Positions 49,302 to 61,898 of a stretch of 64,000 bases of DNA are shown here, one piece after another; position 1 is the stretch's first letter; the number at the start of each line of letters is the position of its first letter. The notes under the pieces were generated by a model that was not told where the DNA came from, did not search any database, and saw only the letters and a list, made by a program, of their open reading frames with translations. Both the position numbers and the translations under genes were made by a program. This DNA comes from Ulota crispa (taxonomy: Eukaryota > Streptophyta > Bryopsida > Orthotrichales > Orthotrichaceae), in assembly GCA_963920765.1 (NCBI GenBank), contig OY987245.1, forward strand, positions 11,486,727 to 11,550,726, read 5' to 3'.

Positions 49302-50500
49302 AGTCATGCCATGTGTCCCAAAGTGAAGTAGGAAGTACTAAGTAGAAAGTAGTTTGGCTATTATCCAAATTGCATGATACGATTTAGAGGTTGGCAATGG
49401 GTCCAAAGCACATTTTGACTCCCAAGATTCACAATAATTTTAGATTTGCAAATAAAATTATGAAAAAAATTGCAATCCCAATATTTCTTATCTTTTTTAT
49501 ATGAGAAAAATGTTTGTTGCCTCAAACTCTTTGTAGTCTATTGCAAAATTGCTTAAGTTATCAAATTTGGGTGCTTCCACCTTATGGCCAAAGGTTAAGG
49601 GTCCGTTTCCATGGCCAGGGGGAAATGACCCCCTCAGTGCCCTTTTCCTAGGTGAATTGGGCTAGCAGCTCAATCAACCACTTTATGAGATTGTGGGGGA
49701 CAAAGTGAAAAAGTTCCACTTTTCACGTTTTGAAGAGTTTGAAAATTTACCATTAAGAAATTGAATTTAGGAATTTTTAAATTCACATTTGGATTCAAAG
49801 ACCTTAATTTAGTCTTAAGCCTCAAAGCCAATTACGATTGAGCACTACAAAAATAGAGGACAAAACATTACTTTTACCCTAAGGATATATTTGTTAATTT
49901 GGGAAAACCACTTTCCCAAAACAAAATTTGGGGATACTAAACTTTGCATTTGTGAGAATATTTAGATGATTTAAAGTGAGATTTTTTATAATTCCTTCAA
50001 GGTATTTCATTCATAACATTCAGTAGCGCTACTAGGTAGCGCCTTCCTCCGGATGAAATGATGTGGAATATTCCACACCCATCTTTAGCTATGGAGACAC
50101 TTGGCTGAATTTGTCAGAGAGTTTATGAAAAAGAGGCTCAGTTTAGTGCACATATGTCGATGTGGGAGCCAGCCATGTCAAAAAAAATTTAAATTTAAAT
50201 TTTTTTTTTTTTTTTCTTTTTTGTCAGAATGAAGTTTGTGGATGATACCTGAAGAGAGGGAAAGGCAGCCTCTCTTTAGACTACTAAATGTTATGTTGTT
50301 TAGACTATAAGGTCTTGAAGAAATCATCATAAAATTCATTCTAAATCACCTAAAAACTCTTAAATATAGAAAATTCAAAAGTCCCAAAATTGGAGTTTTT
50401 TCTCAAATTAACAACTATTACATTCTTTGCTTTAGAATTACAAAAGTTATCCACTCTAGCCCAAAAACATGGATGTACAATGGACAAAAACTGGAGGCCC
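49302..50500. other. AT-rich intergenic, partial old repeats
   Basis: The block 49735-49870 resembles an arm of the foldback element at 11598-12240 (aatttggattcaaag, ttaatttag, attacgattgagca). A GGTTAAGGGTCCG word near 49607 may be a worn TTAA element end. No gene. Confidence 0.4.
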
Positions 50501-50518
50501 CATTCATCCACATAGAAG

Positions 50519-50597
50519 ACCATGAGGAGATCAATTCACCTAGAGACCATGAGGAGATCAATTCACCTAGAGACCATGAGGAGATCAATTCACCTCA
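50519..50597. repeat. 27-bp tandem repeat, nearly three copies
   Basis: The unit ACCATGAGGAGATCAATTCA plus CCTAGAG is repeated 2.9 times without mismatch until the last copy breaks off. It generates a repetitive open frame (MRRSIHLET) that is not a gene. Confidence 0.92.
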
Positions 50598-50842
50598 GGC
50601 CCATTTCTATCAATGAGGTTGCAAAAAATCAAGACTTTGGCTCATTAACCTTCACACTCGTTGTCAAAGTCCAAAGTCTCCAAAATATATACCTGACATC
50701 ATTTTCTTATCCAAAGGCAACAGTCTGTTGAAATTAGTTTAGATCAACAAGAAGACTCTCTTTTCTACGACCACACCATAAATACAATTAATTTGGGTTG
50801 TCCTTGGGTTGTTCAAATGTATGCTTTTGTGAATGTTGTTTG

Positions 50843-51207
50843 TTAACCCCTAAACGTTGAGGAGGACAAAAAACATCTTCTGGCTTTGAAAAAAGATTAT
50901 GTGATTCAGAGAAAAGTTGTATTTCATCTGATTTTTTTCAAAAGTGACCATAAACATATGATCCATCATGGAAGACAAAAAATTACCTCTTGAGGTGTAT
51001 TTATTTTTTTGTAATCCAAATTGCGATAAGATTCAAAAACATGGTGGTAGCTTCCAAGCTACCCTTCTTGCAATGTTCATGAGGGCATCATGCATTGTCG
51101 ACTTTTCCAACTTTTTGAAGCAATACTACTAATGCGCATGTGCAAAACACTATAGACTACTATAGGCAGGACAAGCCGCAGTGATCCATCCATCCTTTAA
51201 GGGTTAA
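50843..51207. mobile_element. TTAA/CCC element P9 (unbroken relative of P7)
   Basis: Left end TTAACCCCTAAACGTTGAG; right end is the inverse, CATCCTTTAAGGGTTAA. The interior (catggaagac, tacct(c)ttgaggtgta, catgagggcatc, caaaacactatag) is collinear with P7. 365 bp. Confidence 0.82.
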
Positions 51208-52288
51208 GGACCAATCATTGCCCTATTAATTCTTCAATTTAGTTCAATATCCGTACAATGAGAAATCCTAAGTTGAACCAATCCCAAATGCAATAATTGA
51301 GGACAAGAGGAATTTAGAGAGATTGTGAATACTTCACCTAGTTTTCTTAAACCATTAGTACCAAAAGAGATTCGAATCCAAAATTGCTTGTGTCAATCCT
51401 TATTAGGGGGTTTTGAACATGAAATTGAGTTTCTCACCTCACAAGAATTTAGGTCACTAGTGAATTATTTTTGATCATTCACATGCCCAAAGTCTCAAAC
51501 ACCCGTGAGTTTTCGTGAGTTTGTGTTTAGGGTTCACCTTTTGCAACAACGCTGCAAAAGCGGGACTAGCACAAGCACAAGCATTGCAAGTACAAGAAGC
51601 AAGACATGAGTGGGAGCAAGATGGGTGGGTGGCGCCGTCCTCATTCACGCTTGTGTCCAAACTATTGTTCGCCAAAGCCACAAAGGTGAATTTCTGGAGT
51701 TCACTCCTAAGGTGAATCATGTTAGGAGTGAACTTGAGAGCTGAGTCACCTCCTTGTTCACTAATGAATCCACCGGGGTGAACAACAACTTGAGTCACCT
51801 AAAAAAGTTGATGTTGAAATCCCCATTGATTGAACAAGAAAAAATATATTGAGCCTAGACTTTTTGTTAGAATACAAAATTTCACCTATAATCTATAAAC
51901 AGGGCTTCATGATTGTGCATTTTAAACTTTCATCTCCTGAAAAACTTGCCATTTATTAGTTTTTTCACTAATTTTGAGCTCAAAATCAGTTCCCGCTCAC
52001 AAATCTTGGTTGACTCATTGTTTTACGCTCACAAGTTAGCGCTGTCCTTGATTGAACTACCAATGAACAAACACCCTAAGTTGAATGCCCATACTGACCA
52101 TAAACAAAATAGTAGCAACAAAAATTCCCCAGCCTTGTGAAGAAACGCTATTGTACCGAACTCCATTCCTCATCCCGGAATAATACAAGAACTCCAAGAA
52201 GTTTAGCAGGATCATATTTTACAAACTCAGATTAAATTAGGTGCTCTACTTAGCAAGCCATAAAAATATAGACAACATGCGGTTTTCA
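51208..52288. other. Intergenic; a perfect 13-bp hairpin at 51699-51735
   Basis: AGTTCACTCCTAA and TTAGGAGTGAACT are separated by 11 bases, within a stretch rich in GGTGA/TCACC words (51480-51800). This is probably an unclassified element or its worn terminus. No gene was supported. Confidence 0.45.
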
Positions 52289-55200
52289 TTAAGCCGTGAA
52301 TGATTTCAAAATGGTTTTGAGAAGGTCTTGGGATGCGGCCCACTGTTTATCGTTTGCGCTCACCACACACAAAAGCACCACGTTTCCTTTGGCTGTTGCC
52401 GAGGCTAAGTTGTGTGAGCCTGTCAACGCAAATGGAGTCTCCAGTCGGTAGCTATAATACTGCATACCCCAACATAACCAAGGGAAATTCTTAGTATACA
52501 GACCAGATACAACTACTGCATCCCCATCTTTCTTCGTAACAACATAAAGCAACAAAGACCTCACAACCATACGAGTTGTTTGTAGTACCTCTCAATAGGT
52601 CAAATGTCATTATAACTATAAGCAAAAATGTCTTAGGATAAAAGTTACAAAAAAGATTGGAGTTGTTGTTAGCCAAAAAAAAGTTATTAGTTTTCAAAAT
52701 TGACGATTACTTGACATTTTTGACCAAAAATTTGTTGATTTATGGTGTCTTATATACAAACTCATTAATACACACACATCCATCTTCAACAAGGGAGTTA
52801 GTAAACAATTTCATAGGAGATATCTACAAGGTAAAGTAGGCCTCATTGGCTAAATTCTATTTGAGTTATGTGTTAAGAGAGGATATAAAGTGGTCAATAG
52901 GGGATGTCAAGATTGAAACTTTTGTCAAAAGATTGAAAAAAAAGAGCAGGTCTAATATTAGGATAACCAATCACGTTGTTAAAGATTATTTCTTTTGATT
53001 ATCCTAAAAAAACCAAGAGAGGCTAAGTATTTAGAAAATCTTCCGGTACTTAAAACCCCTTTCGTTCAGCCTCTCCGCTTATCATTTAGAAAATGACCAA
53101 CTTGCATGGGGGGCGTCAAAGTACTGTTTTGGTTTTCATTCTAGAGGTGAGACTTTTTTCACCCAAGAGTTCTAACTTCTATGAGAAATTTTAGTCCTGA
53201 CGCTTACTAATATTATATGAACAAATGAAACTAATTGCATTTATAATGATAAGGCTAAAGATATTATCACTCGTAACCTTGAAACAAGGCCATTCAAAAG
53301 CTGCTCATTTTTTTAGCAACCATTATCTTTTAAGAATTAGGAATTTTTCACTTTAACAAGTTAACAGTATTTTCGTGGAATCCCTGGGCCCTTTCTGTGA
53401 ATACTACTCAACCCTAAGCAGAAACTGCCTACAAGCCATTCCGGCCTTATCACAAACTCTGCTCACTCTGCTCACTCTATTTTGTAATTTATGAGGACCC
53501 ACTTTTCAACAAAACTCATCCAGCTGATAAGCTTCTGAGGGTAGCATGTTCAGGACGTCATGTTTAGCTCTACAATAAAATTAGTTAGTATGCATTTCGA
53601 TTGAACTTCATTCGATGTATTTCCAAAAAATCGACAAAAAGAAAGTGTTGGTGGAAGTTAGAACGTCAACAGCATACATTTACTTAAGCAAACATAAGTT
53701 TGTGATCAGTCTTAGAAAGCAAACGATTTCTTTTGCACTGTGGACCGTTTCAATCCTTGCTTGTTTCGACATCTACTTCAACCCCAAGTGGCCATTTTAG
53801 TGTTTTGTAAGACAAGAAATATATCATTCACAAAGCTTCAATGAAGATTCGTATATTGTACCAATAGAAAGAAAATATCAAACCCTACAACTCTAAAAAA
53901 AACCGAAACATGTTTTGAGTGATGCGAAGATTGACTATAAGCTTTCAAAATCGTTTTTCACACGTCATACGGAGCCCAACCTTTCAGTGCATTTAAAGGA
54001 AAACTGAATCGTTTAAGAGTTCAAGATAGTTTAGATGAGATCAAGTTTACAGAATGTACAATGCCTTCCAACAAGCTCTCAAGTTCTTTGAAACTTAGCT
54101 AGCCATTATTTCAACTTTGTCAAACAATAACAAGTCCCATAGTCCTGCTATTATTTTTTTCATTAACCTGATTTGTAGATATGTAGCTTGAGATTGCTAG
54201 CATACAACCTTGTGAGATTTCATTGAGATTGAAATGTTCAATTGTTGTTGTTCACCAATGATTGCTATCTACCTGAGTTTCAAAGAACTTGAGACCTATT
54301 GGAGCACCCTTGCAAATCTTTAAACCCAAACATACTAACAACAAAACAGGTGGTTGGACAAAAAGTTTTGCAAGGGCTAAATGTAAATGGAAGGGATCTT
54401 AGAAATACAAACATGAGCCTAATAAAATGGTGTTTGGATAAGGTCAACCTTTGTAAACAAAACGTTTGGATAGTGTCAAGGTCCCCCACTCTCTTTTTTG
54501 TGCTCTAAGTTAGTTGAATGGAGTGTTTCTTTTAAAGTCAACACTTAGATATGATCAACAGTTTTTTCTCTCCCAAAGCATTGACTTTATCCAAGTACCA
54601 CTGTAAGGTAGGAACACCCATAAGCGTTAGTGTCCCCATAATTGTCACCTCTAAAATCTTGAAAAATCTGTAGAAGTAAATAGATGTAATTACAAGAATG
54701 TACAACATGTGAACATGAAACTTTAGTGTTGGTTATGAGTACAATGGCAGTTTGCTCTTTAAAAATTCACAACTTATTCTCACAGTATACATTCAAAAGT
54801 GCAAACTCGTTAATTGTTGTTGCTAACAGGATCCTACAACTTGCTAGATCCTACAACTTGCTAGATGTTTATTAATAGTCATCATGTTCAAACCCTTAAA
54901 CTAACGCTTATGGGTGTTCCTACCTTATACACATTGCCAACATGAACTCCAACATTGATCATAACATCTAGGAAAATTAAAGATAAAGAAGACTGTTTAA
55001 AGTTTGCTAGAAATGGCTGGTGGTACTTACAGTGAGATCGCCTCGGTGGTCAACAGAGGTCTCCAGCACCTCGTCAGGGTCGTAGCTGTTCCCCGTCACA
55101 AAGGGGCCCAAAGCAGAGATGATCTTCTCAGGGTTGCCGATCTCCTCGATGGTGGCATTGGGCTTGTTCGAGAGCCGAACCATGGGCGACGCCACCACTT

Positions 55201-56601
55201 GCACTGTCCCTTCTTTACTACTCTCGAATTTCACCTCCACCCACGGCTCTGCGCACTTGGGCTGGCAGTAATTCCCTGACAGAATGTTGGCTATTCTTAC
55301 TTGCTTCCACGACGGAGGAAGGATGAACTTATAGGGTTGTACATTTCCTGTTGAAAAGCGCACCCCTCCTTGACATTAGAACAGTCAGCAACACTTGGGA
55401 GTATTCCAATGCTGACGAACTCGCCCTACCTTTAAAGCACTTAGTTTGCATTGCTTCGGAGAGTTAGAAGCATTTCACACTATGTCCCACGTCTCACTGA
55501 AACCTGAGAGTGTGAATGGTGTAGAGCCAAAAGTTGGGACTTAGCAATTCACAGTATGTCCCATGTCCAAGTTCACTACATTTGTTGGGACTTACCAATT
55601 CATACTATGTTTTGTGTTCAAGTTCACTATATTTTTAACTACATGGTAATACTTATTGAAAGTTTTGGTGCCAGAGATGATGGGACATCACTCAAGGTTT
55701 GGATCAACCATTTTGCTAAACTCCGCTTTCAACCCAACTCCTACCAAATTTTTGCATAAAATGATCATGGTTATCTTGAGTATTCTTTTAAACCCTTAAC
55801 CCTTAAAAGTCCGAGCTTGCCGCACAGGCCAATACAATACAATATATTTTCTTATATTTGGAATGGATTCACACCACTACATTTGAGATCAACAAAGAAG
55901 TTGGAACATAGATCAATGTGATCCTAGTAAGCTATTGGTGATCCCAAATTAAAACTTCTTGATGCTAGTAAATGCCAATTATACGGCAACGTGGGAACGT
56001 TTAAAGGTTAATAGCCCAAATAAGCTGTGATGTTGCGTTGAGGTGGGCCTTGCAGACATGGGACGTGGGACGTAGTGTAAAGCGCCCTTCAAATTCACTT
56101 TCATTTGCCAAGCAGAACATGTAAAGAATTCAATAATAGGTCATCCAATACACCAAACCCTAAAACAGAAGTTACGAATTTGCAATGAGCCGAATTGCGA
56201 GGGGGATGAGTTTACCGACCAGCTCGAAGAGCAGGAGTGTCTTTGGCTGAAGCGGCGAATTGCACGAACGCCGAATTGCCCTCGGCAGGAGGCAAGAACG
56301 CCCCCACTTCCACTTGCGTGTACGCCTGCGCACGGCTCCCCACGCCCATCACCAAGCTCGCTGCCATCGCTCCCAGCATCACCTCTCGCCTGCCCACCAC
56401 GGACACGTCCTCACTCGTGGATTGAGCTGCTGCACCACCACATTGGGATGCGGAAGAAGCTTGGTAGCAACAAGAGATGTGAGAGGTACCATTGTATTGG
56501 GAGAAACGGCTGGGCGAGGAGGAGGAGCTCGGCTTCAGTAGCAGCTTGCTCATGGTGGTGCTGTTCAATGACGCCATGACAGGTGCTGCAATGGACTGCA
56601 T
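52289..56601 (-). CDS. PsbP-domain lumenal protein, PPD6-like
   Basis: Three exons on the - strand: 56601-56220, 55347-55031, 52459-52289. Phases agree, giving 289 residues. Residues 1 to about 69 form a Ser-rich stroma-targeting region. Arg71-Arg72, a hydrophobic run and AQA at 91-93 form a Tat-type lumenal signal. The mature part is a PsbP domain with RAGNVQPYKF, GNYCQPKCAEPW (Cys155, Cys159), GPFVTGNSYD and LETPFALTGSHNL blocks. These fit Arabidopsis PPD6 better than PsbP itself. PPD proteins sit in the thylakoid lumen; the Cys pair suggests redox control. Intron 1 is 872 bp. Intron 2 is about 2.6 kb and carries an F1 element. The ATG at 56601 was chosen because the next in-frame Met is inside the transit peptide; an in-frame ATG at 56799 would add 66 residues. 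Confidence 0.92.
54606..54925. mobile_element. AGGTAG element, family F1, copy D, in a PPD6-like intron
   Basis: Ends AGGTAGGAACACCCATAAGC and its near-exact inverse, with TA on both sides. It lies inside intron 2 of the PPD6-like gene, in the orientation of copies A and C. Confidence 0.92.
55796..56011. mobile_element. TTAA/CCC element P10 (reversed, in PPD6-like intron 1)
   Basis: Starts TTAACCCTTAAAAGTCCG and ends CGTTTAAAGGTTAA. The interior is the reverse complement of P3. 216 bp, between exons 1 and 2 of the PPD6-like gene. Confidence 0.85.
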
Positions 56602-56983
56602 TGTGAGAGGATGTGAAGGAATTGTGGTGTTTGCTACTAAGCTTACTGGTGAGTCGATGCACACATGATTGATGGTTTGCTTTTGGTACAACAATTGGTG
56701 AGTGGTGATGAGCAGCAAAAGCACAAGCAATGGGCGTTGGGAGGGCGCCGGGAGGGCTGCGAGAATGCGAGAGTGGTAGACGTTTTCGCACTCGCACATC
56801 CACAGTCTGAATCTGATGGTAGTTTATCATCATATCCACTTGCGAGGACCGGGTTGAGATCTAGGTGGAGGGATGTCGGTGTCGGTCGTCTCCGGCTATT
56901 GGGGTAAGCCCTGGTACTAATCCAGGTATCTAGGGCGTCACGCGCAAGAAGCAATCTGGAGAAGTGCTTTTCCTCTTAACCCT
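56602..56983. other. Upstream region of the PPD6-like gene
   Basis: GC-rich probable leader and promoter for the - strand gene. It contains an in-frame upstream ATG at 56799 that could extend the protein. Confidence 0.45.
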
Positions 56984-57224
56984 TTAACCCTTAGAGGACC
57001 GAGGCGCCCTTTGCGGTCAATACAGTATTTTAGTATTTTATTGTATTTGGAATGCATCCACACCTTTATTACATTGGAGATCAACAAAGAAGTTTGAATA
57101 TAGATCAATGCTATTCTAATGAGCTAGTCAAGATCCCAAGTTAAAACTTTTTATTGGTAGCAAATGCCAGTTATACAATAGCGTATTTACTATGTAATAC
57201 GTAAAGCGGTCCTTTAAGGGTTAA
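56984..57224. mobile_element. TTAA/CCC element P11
   Basis: Starts TTAACCCTTAGAGGACCG and ends CGGTCCTTTAAGGGTTAA, a good inverted match over 18 bp. The interior matches P3 and P10. A second TTAACCC lies 8 bp upstream. Confidence 0.88.
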
Positions 57225-57620
57225 CAACTGTGGTCGATTCTAGGGGTGGGCAATCCTTTGTATGGCCATTTGGGGAAATTTTAGGGTTATTGAATACAAA
57301 TGTCTATCACAAATTTGACCGTACATATGGAAGTATCTTGCAAGGTTTAATGTTATGCAACATGAATTATGATCACTCTTTAATTGTTATGGCCATCTTT
57401 TTGCATTTATTGGTGTATTTTTAGCAGGTACTCTTTTAATTTTTTCAATTATCTAGTCACATGCCACCTCATATTGGTTTGGTTATTGTCCTAAACTCTT
57501 CACTTTCCAATTCTCAAGACCTGTTCCCTTTGCCATGTCATCAAATTCCTTGACATGCTCTCTCTACAAACTAAAAAGAGTCAAAATCGACTAGGAACTA
57601 GTCAACCGGTCCTTAATGGG

Positions 57621-58265
57621 TTAAACGACCAGGCAACCATAATACAGAGTATGTACAGTGTTGCAGAAGGTAGACAGACCCATTCCCAACCCCTCCCCAA
57701 TCCCGCACCCTATAAATGAGGCTTTCACCACACACCTTTCAATCCATAGTGGAGCACGGAATGTCACTTGTACAAGCAAATTCTGCCACATGTCAGTTGC
57801 TGAGTTGCTATGAGATGGTTGGGATTGAGACCATCTAGTGCCACTATGGGAACATATCCAAGCACTTTCAAGGTTAGTCTAGAGTCTCTAACAGGCACCT
57901 TATGAGCTGCAACTTTGCCCTTTAATATAAAAGAATCTACAATACGTTTTTTCACAAAAAATTATGTTCCATGATAGCTTGCTGAAAGGCTAAACCTGCA
58001 AATCTTTTTCCAAAATTTTCCAAAACCTTAAGGTATTGCAAACCCTTAAATGATCAAGTATGGGTCTATCTACCTTAATTGGCATGTGCTTCCAACAAAA
58101 AGTTTTAATTTGGGATCTTGACTACCTCACTAGAACAACATTGGTTTATATTCTAACTTCTTTGTTGATCTCAAATGTAGTAAAGGTGTGGATGCATTCC
58201 AAATACAAGAAAAATACATCGTATTGTACTGTTTACTACGGGTTGCTCAGACGTTTGAGGGTTAA
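57621..58265. mobile_element. TTAA/CCC element P12, split by an AGGTAG element
   Basis: The left part (TTAAACGACCAGGC, then ataatacagagtatgtac) and right part (aaaagttttaatttgggatc to GTTTGAGGGTTAA) together make a P3-like element of about 235 bp. The break holds the F3 element, between the words tgttgcag and ttggcatg. Confidence 0.85.
57668..58075. mobile_element. AGGTAG element, family F3
   Basis: Ends AGGTAGACAGACCCAT and the inverse, ATGGGTCTATCTACCT. 408 bp, non-coding interior. Nested in P12, with P3 giving the empty-site reference. Confidence 0.85.
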
Positions 58266-58398
58266 GTTAGCGGCCCCTTTACTCGAACCCAGCCTATAAA
58301 TTGGTTTTTTCATTAGTAGCGCAACATGCACCCATCAATGCAAAGTAGGTAAGGAAAATTTGGGTAGAAATAGATAGAATCAATGTAGTGTGCACGTT

Positions 58399-58470
58399 CA
58401 TCCATAAAATACACCAATATTAGTAATGTTCATCCATAAAATACACCAATATTAGTAATGTTCATCCAAG
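58399..58470. repeat. 32-bp tandem repeat, about 2.2 copies
   Basis: Two exact copies of a unit starting GTTCATCCATAAAATACACC and a partial third. It sits in the dispersed repeat shared with 45240-45530. Confidence 0.85.
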
Positions 58471-58675
58471 TTTTGGCGAAGCTGGTGTTAGCTTAGGGAG
58501 GGGTCTATCTACTTCATCCATTTTTTTAAGCCAATTTGTTTAATGTTACAATAGCCAATCCCAATTTGAGGTAAGATTTTGGCAAAAAAATTGCAAAGTT
58601 TTTAAATGTTGCTTGAACCTTGGGGTGAAAAAGTTCCATTTCTTCTATTAACAAAAAAAAAAGAAAAAAAAAAAC

Positions 58676-59226
58676 TACCTCTTTTTTGCAAGGCCATTAA
58701 TACCTGTACCAAACCCTTTTGACTATTTTACCACACTTAATAAAAAAAATTACCTCTTTTTTGCAAGGCCATTAATATCTGTACCACACCCTTTTGACTA
58801 TCTTACCACACTTAATATATATGGTCAACATTTATGATGTTATGGCAGGTGTGAATACTGAGCAAAACATCCCTAATTTTAAGATTTAGCCTAAAAGAAA
58901 AAATTTAATTTCACTTATATTTTTCAGCCCCAAATCACGTTCATAGTATTGGTTAAAAGATTTAAATTGTGTTAAGTTTGTTGAGATCTTTTGATTGATA
59001 CTATGAGCTGGGCTTAGAGTTTAAAAGTACTATGAGCTAGATTTAGATTGAAAAATAAAGCTGAAGTTGCACCTTCTATGTTCAATTATATCTTTAAAAT
59101 TCTTTTTTAGTGATAATTTGCTTGTGGTCCACATCTACTATAATATCATAAATATTGGCCTTATATAATAAGTGTGGTAAAATAGTCAAAAAGTTGTGGT
59201 ACCAATATCAATGACATTTTTGCAAT
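58676..59226. mobile_element. Foldback element with a duplicated left arm
   Basis: The block TTTTTTGCAAGGCCATTAAT...TTTTACCACACTTAATA occurs twice in tandem at the left (58676 to about 58816, unit about 74 bp). It occurs once inverted at the right (59163-59226). The interior is non-coding. Confidence 0.75.
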
Positions 59227-59618
59227 TGTTCATTTTTAACTAATCTAATTATGTTAGATTTTATGAATATTTGTGGATTCAAACAAGAGATTCAAAATTT
59301 CATCTTTGACCTCGACTTTGACATGTTGTGTTAAATATCTAAACTCAATTCTTTTTCTTTGAATGAAAATTCTGAATCTATTCGCCCAAGAATACTCTTG
59401 AAAAAAAAAAAGGAATTTGGAAAAGAGAAGGTGGGCCCTAAATTTTCTGTACTTAAAACTCACAACTAAACTGCTTTTATTGTGAAGTGTCTACAATCAA
59501 TTCTAAAAGCACTAAGCTAGATTGTGGTCCTTGTGGAAGTGAGGTGGCAAACCCTTGTTGTATTGAAGCTTTAACCTTTTAATGGATCAAGTCATGCAAT
59601 CAAACTTCAATACATTCA

Positions 59619-60086
59619 TTAACCCTTAAAGGATTGACCCTAAACTCGTGGCTCAGACCCAAGAGAGTGTGTACTATTCATGGGCAGTGAACAGCCTGTG
59701 CCATGTGTCCAAGAGAGATAATATTCTCCTCAAAAGAAGGAAAAGTCAATAGTGTATCCTACCCTCACAAAAAAGGGCAGCAGGGACCTTGTACATCTCT
59801 TTACAAATTGGTGTTTTAAAAAATATGAAGGCATTGAAAGAAGCTATTTTTGGCATTCAGTGTTGTGGCACATCTCTCTGACCACTTTCAAGAAAAAAAA
59901 TATGAAAAAAATCTTTTTCCGCCCTCATGGTGTGTTTTTGGCATTGAAAGTACGATTTTTGTCCTCTTGGATGGCTAGGGGTTGACCCCCAAACGACCAA
60001 TAGGACAAAAATTGTCTGCTAAAATCTGAAAAAATACACTGGATGGCAACTCAGCCCACGGGACCGGCCCAGCCCTTAAGGGTTAA
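59619..60086. mobile_element. TTAA/CCC element P13
   Basis: Left end TTAACCCTTAAAGGATTG; right end is the inverse, AGCCCTTAAGGGTTAA. 468 bp without coding capacity. Confidence 0.75.
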
Positions 60087-60863
60087 GTATGCTGCATTTT
60101 GTCATTGTGTATGAATGAATTCTTTTTTGTTGATATTTCTAGAAATTTAATTGTGTATCCTTTGTGATCATAAAAAATTTGGTCTATATATTGATGATTA
60201 GATTTATGTTGGATTTTTGAGGAAAAATGCATGGAATTCATATCACAAATACAACCGTGCTAATAAAATTTAATATTTACACCGTTGTAAAACATTATAG
60301 CATAGGACCTCATAGAATAAAAAAATATCATGACATTCTCTGTTTAAAATATCTGGTAAATGTCTCAATTTCAAATTTTAGTAAAGTAGTCCTTTAGAAA
60401 TCTCTCAAAGTTTTCAAGTGGAGTACTAAACACTAGACTTCAAAAGTTTCATTTGGTTGGTTTTAATCAAATAAAAAACAAACTATTTTAAATGCCAGGA
60501 TTAAATTTTATCAAAGAAAGAAAAATATAGCTATAATTGCACAGTACAAATGTACCACTTTTTCATGATAATATGCATATAACTAAAACACCTAGTGTGA
60601 ACCAATTTAACTTGATGGCGTACTATACCATTGATGAAGTTATACATTAAATATCGGATGAAATTTATTATTTATCATCTCTTTTTATTGTGTAGAAATT
60701 ATATATAAGCCACTTTTTGGTTTGGGCAGCCTTCAACGGTTAACTCTAAGAATCATTGTCCACCGTGGAGACTATGAATGTTTTGAAACAATTACAACAT
60801 GAGTTTTATGAAACGGACAAAATACGTCCTTGTTTACATTTGAAAACCATCCCTACTTATTCT
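60087..60863. other. AT-rich gene-free stretch
   Basis: No gene or element recognised. Confidence 0.4.
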
Positions 60864-60942
60864 TTAACCCCTCATTGCATAAGGGGACAGAATTGTCCCC
60901 AATTTGCAAGTATTCTAAGATCCTGTGGCCATGTGGGGTTAA
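60864..60942. mobile_element. Minimal TTAA/CCC element P14, 79 bp
   Basis: TTAACCCC at the left and GGGGTTAA at the right, with weaker pairing inside (CATTGCATAAGG against CATGGCCACAGG). If real, it is the smallest member of the superfamily seen here. Confidence 0.5.
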
Positions 60943-61136
60943 CTATGTGACTACTTTGATCATTATGTGTTTCATGATTTTCATGATTTTTTTTATTTAA
61001 GGCTATGAATTAACTCATGTAAAGATGGAAGAAAAGAGAGCTAGTCAAATGGAAGACTATGCTTAAAGTTTTCCTAAACATGTTTTTTCCTATCACAAAA
61101 AACTCTAGGTCTACATTCTTCATCCTCCCAAGTACT

Positions 61137-61898
61137 TTAACCCCTGAGTGTTTGAGCGCCCCAAATGTGACCTCTCAAGATTTCACAAGCCTATTTGAAG
61201 GATTGGATATAATATTTTGACTTTGCAATAAACTATAATTATCAAGGTACTCAAGTGATTCATGCAAGTGGAATAATGACAAGTCAAGTCAATTCTTGTA
61301 TAAGTACCTCAGGAGCCTTGATTGCATGGAACATAATACAAAGCTAGGTGACAAGTAGCACTTAGGGGCTACAATTGGTCAATATCCCTTGCAAGCTTCC
61401 TTGCAATGTGTTTTGTGGTAGTAAGGTATTCATTGGCAAGGGTTCAAACATGTTTTAGACCCTTTTCAAGGTAATCCTCACCTTTTTTCCTGGTCATTGT
61501 TTTCCAAAGAATTATAGTTTGAAGCCCTAGAGCTTAGCATTCAAAGAAGTAAAATCTTCAATAACTTGCGTATGTGTGCATTCACATCTAATCTTGCTAC
61601 CTACAAAATTTGAGATGAATCAAGGGCTTATAGAAATTTGTAAAAATCAATATATAGCAACTATTTGCCAAAAATTGAGACTTTGCCATCACATGTTGTT
61701 TGATCAAATGATATAATCTCCCATCTCCCACGGTCAATTGTTCCCAAAACTTGCAAGCCGTTTTCAAAGTATGGGTTCCATGATTTTCAATGGTCATTTT
61801 TTGTGGATCATCCAATTGATTGAAATATGATACATCATAGTTGTAGGTCTCCAAAAAGCCCAATTTTGGTGAATATGGGCTGGGCACTCAAGGGTTAA
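61137..61898. mobile_element. TTAA/CCC element P15, 762 bp
   Basis: Left end TTAACCCCTGAGTGTTTG; right end is the inverse, GGGCACTCAAGGGTTAA. The interior is non-coding. Confidence 0.75.

Noticed and set aside
50522..50731. Frame with MRRSIHLET repeats
   Set aside because: Created by the 27-bp tandem repeat; no gene context.
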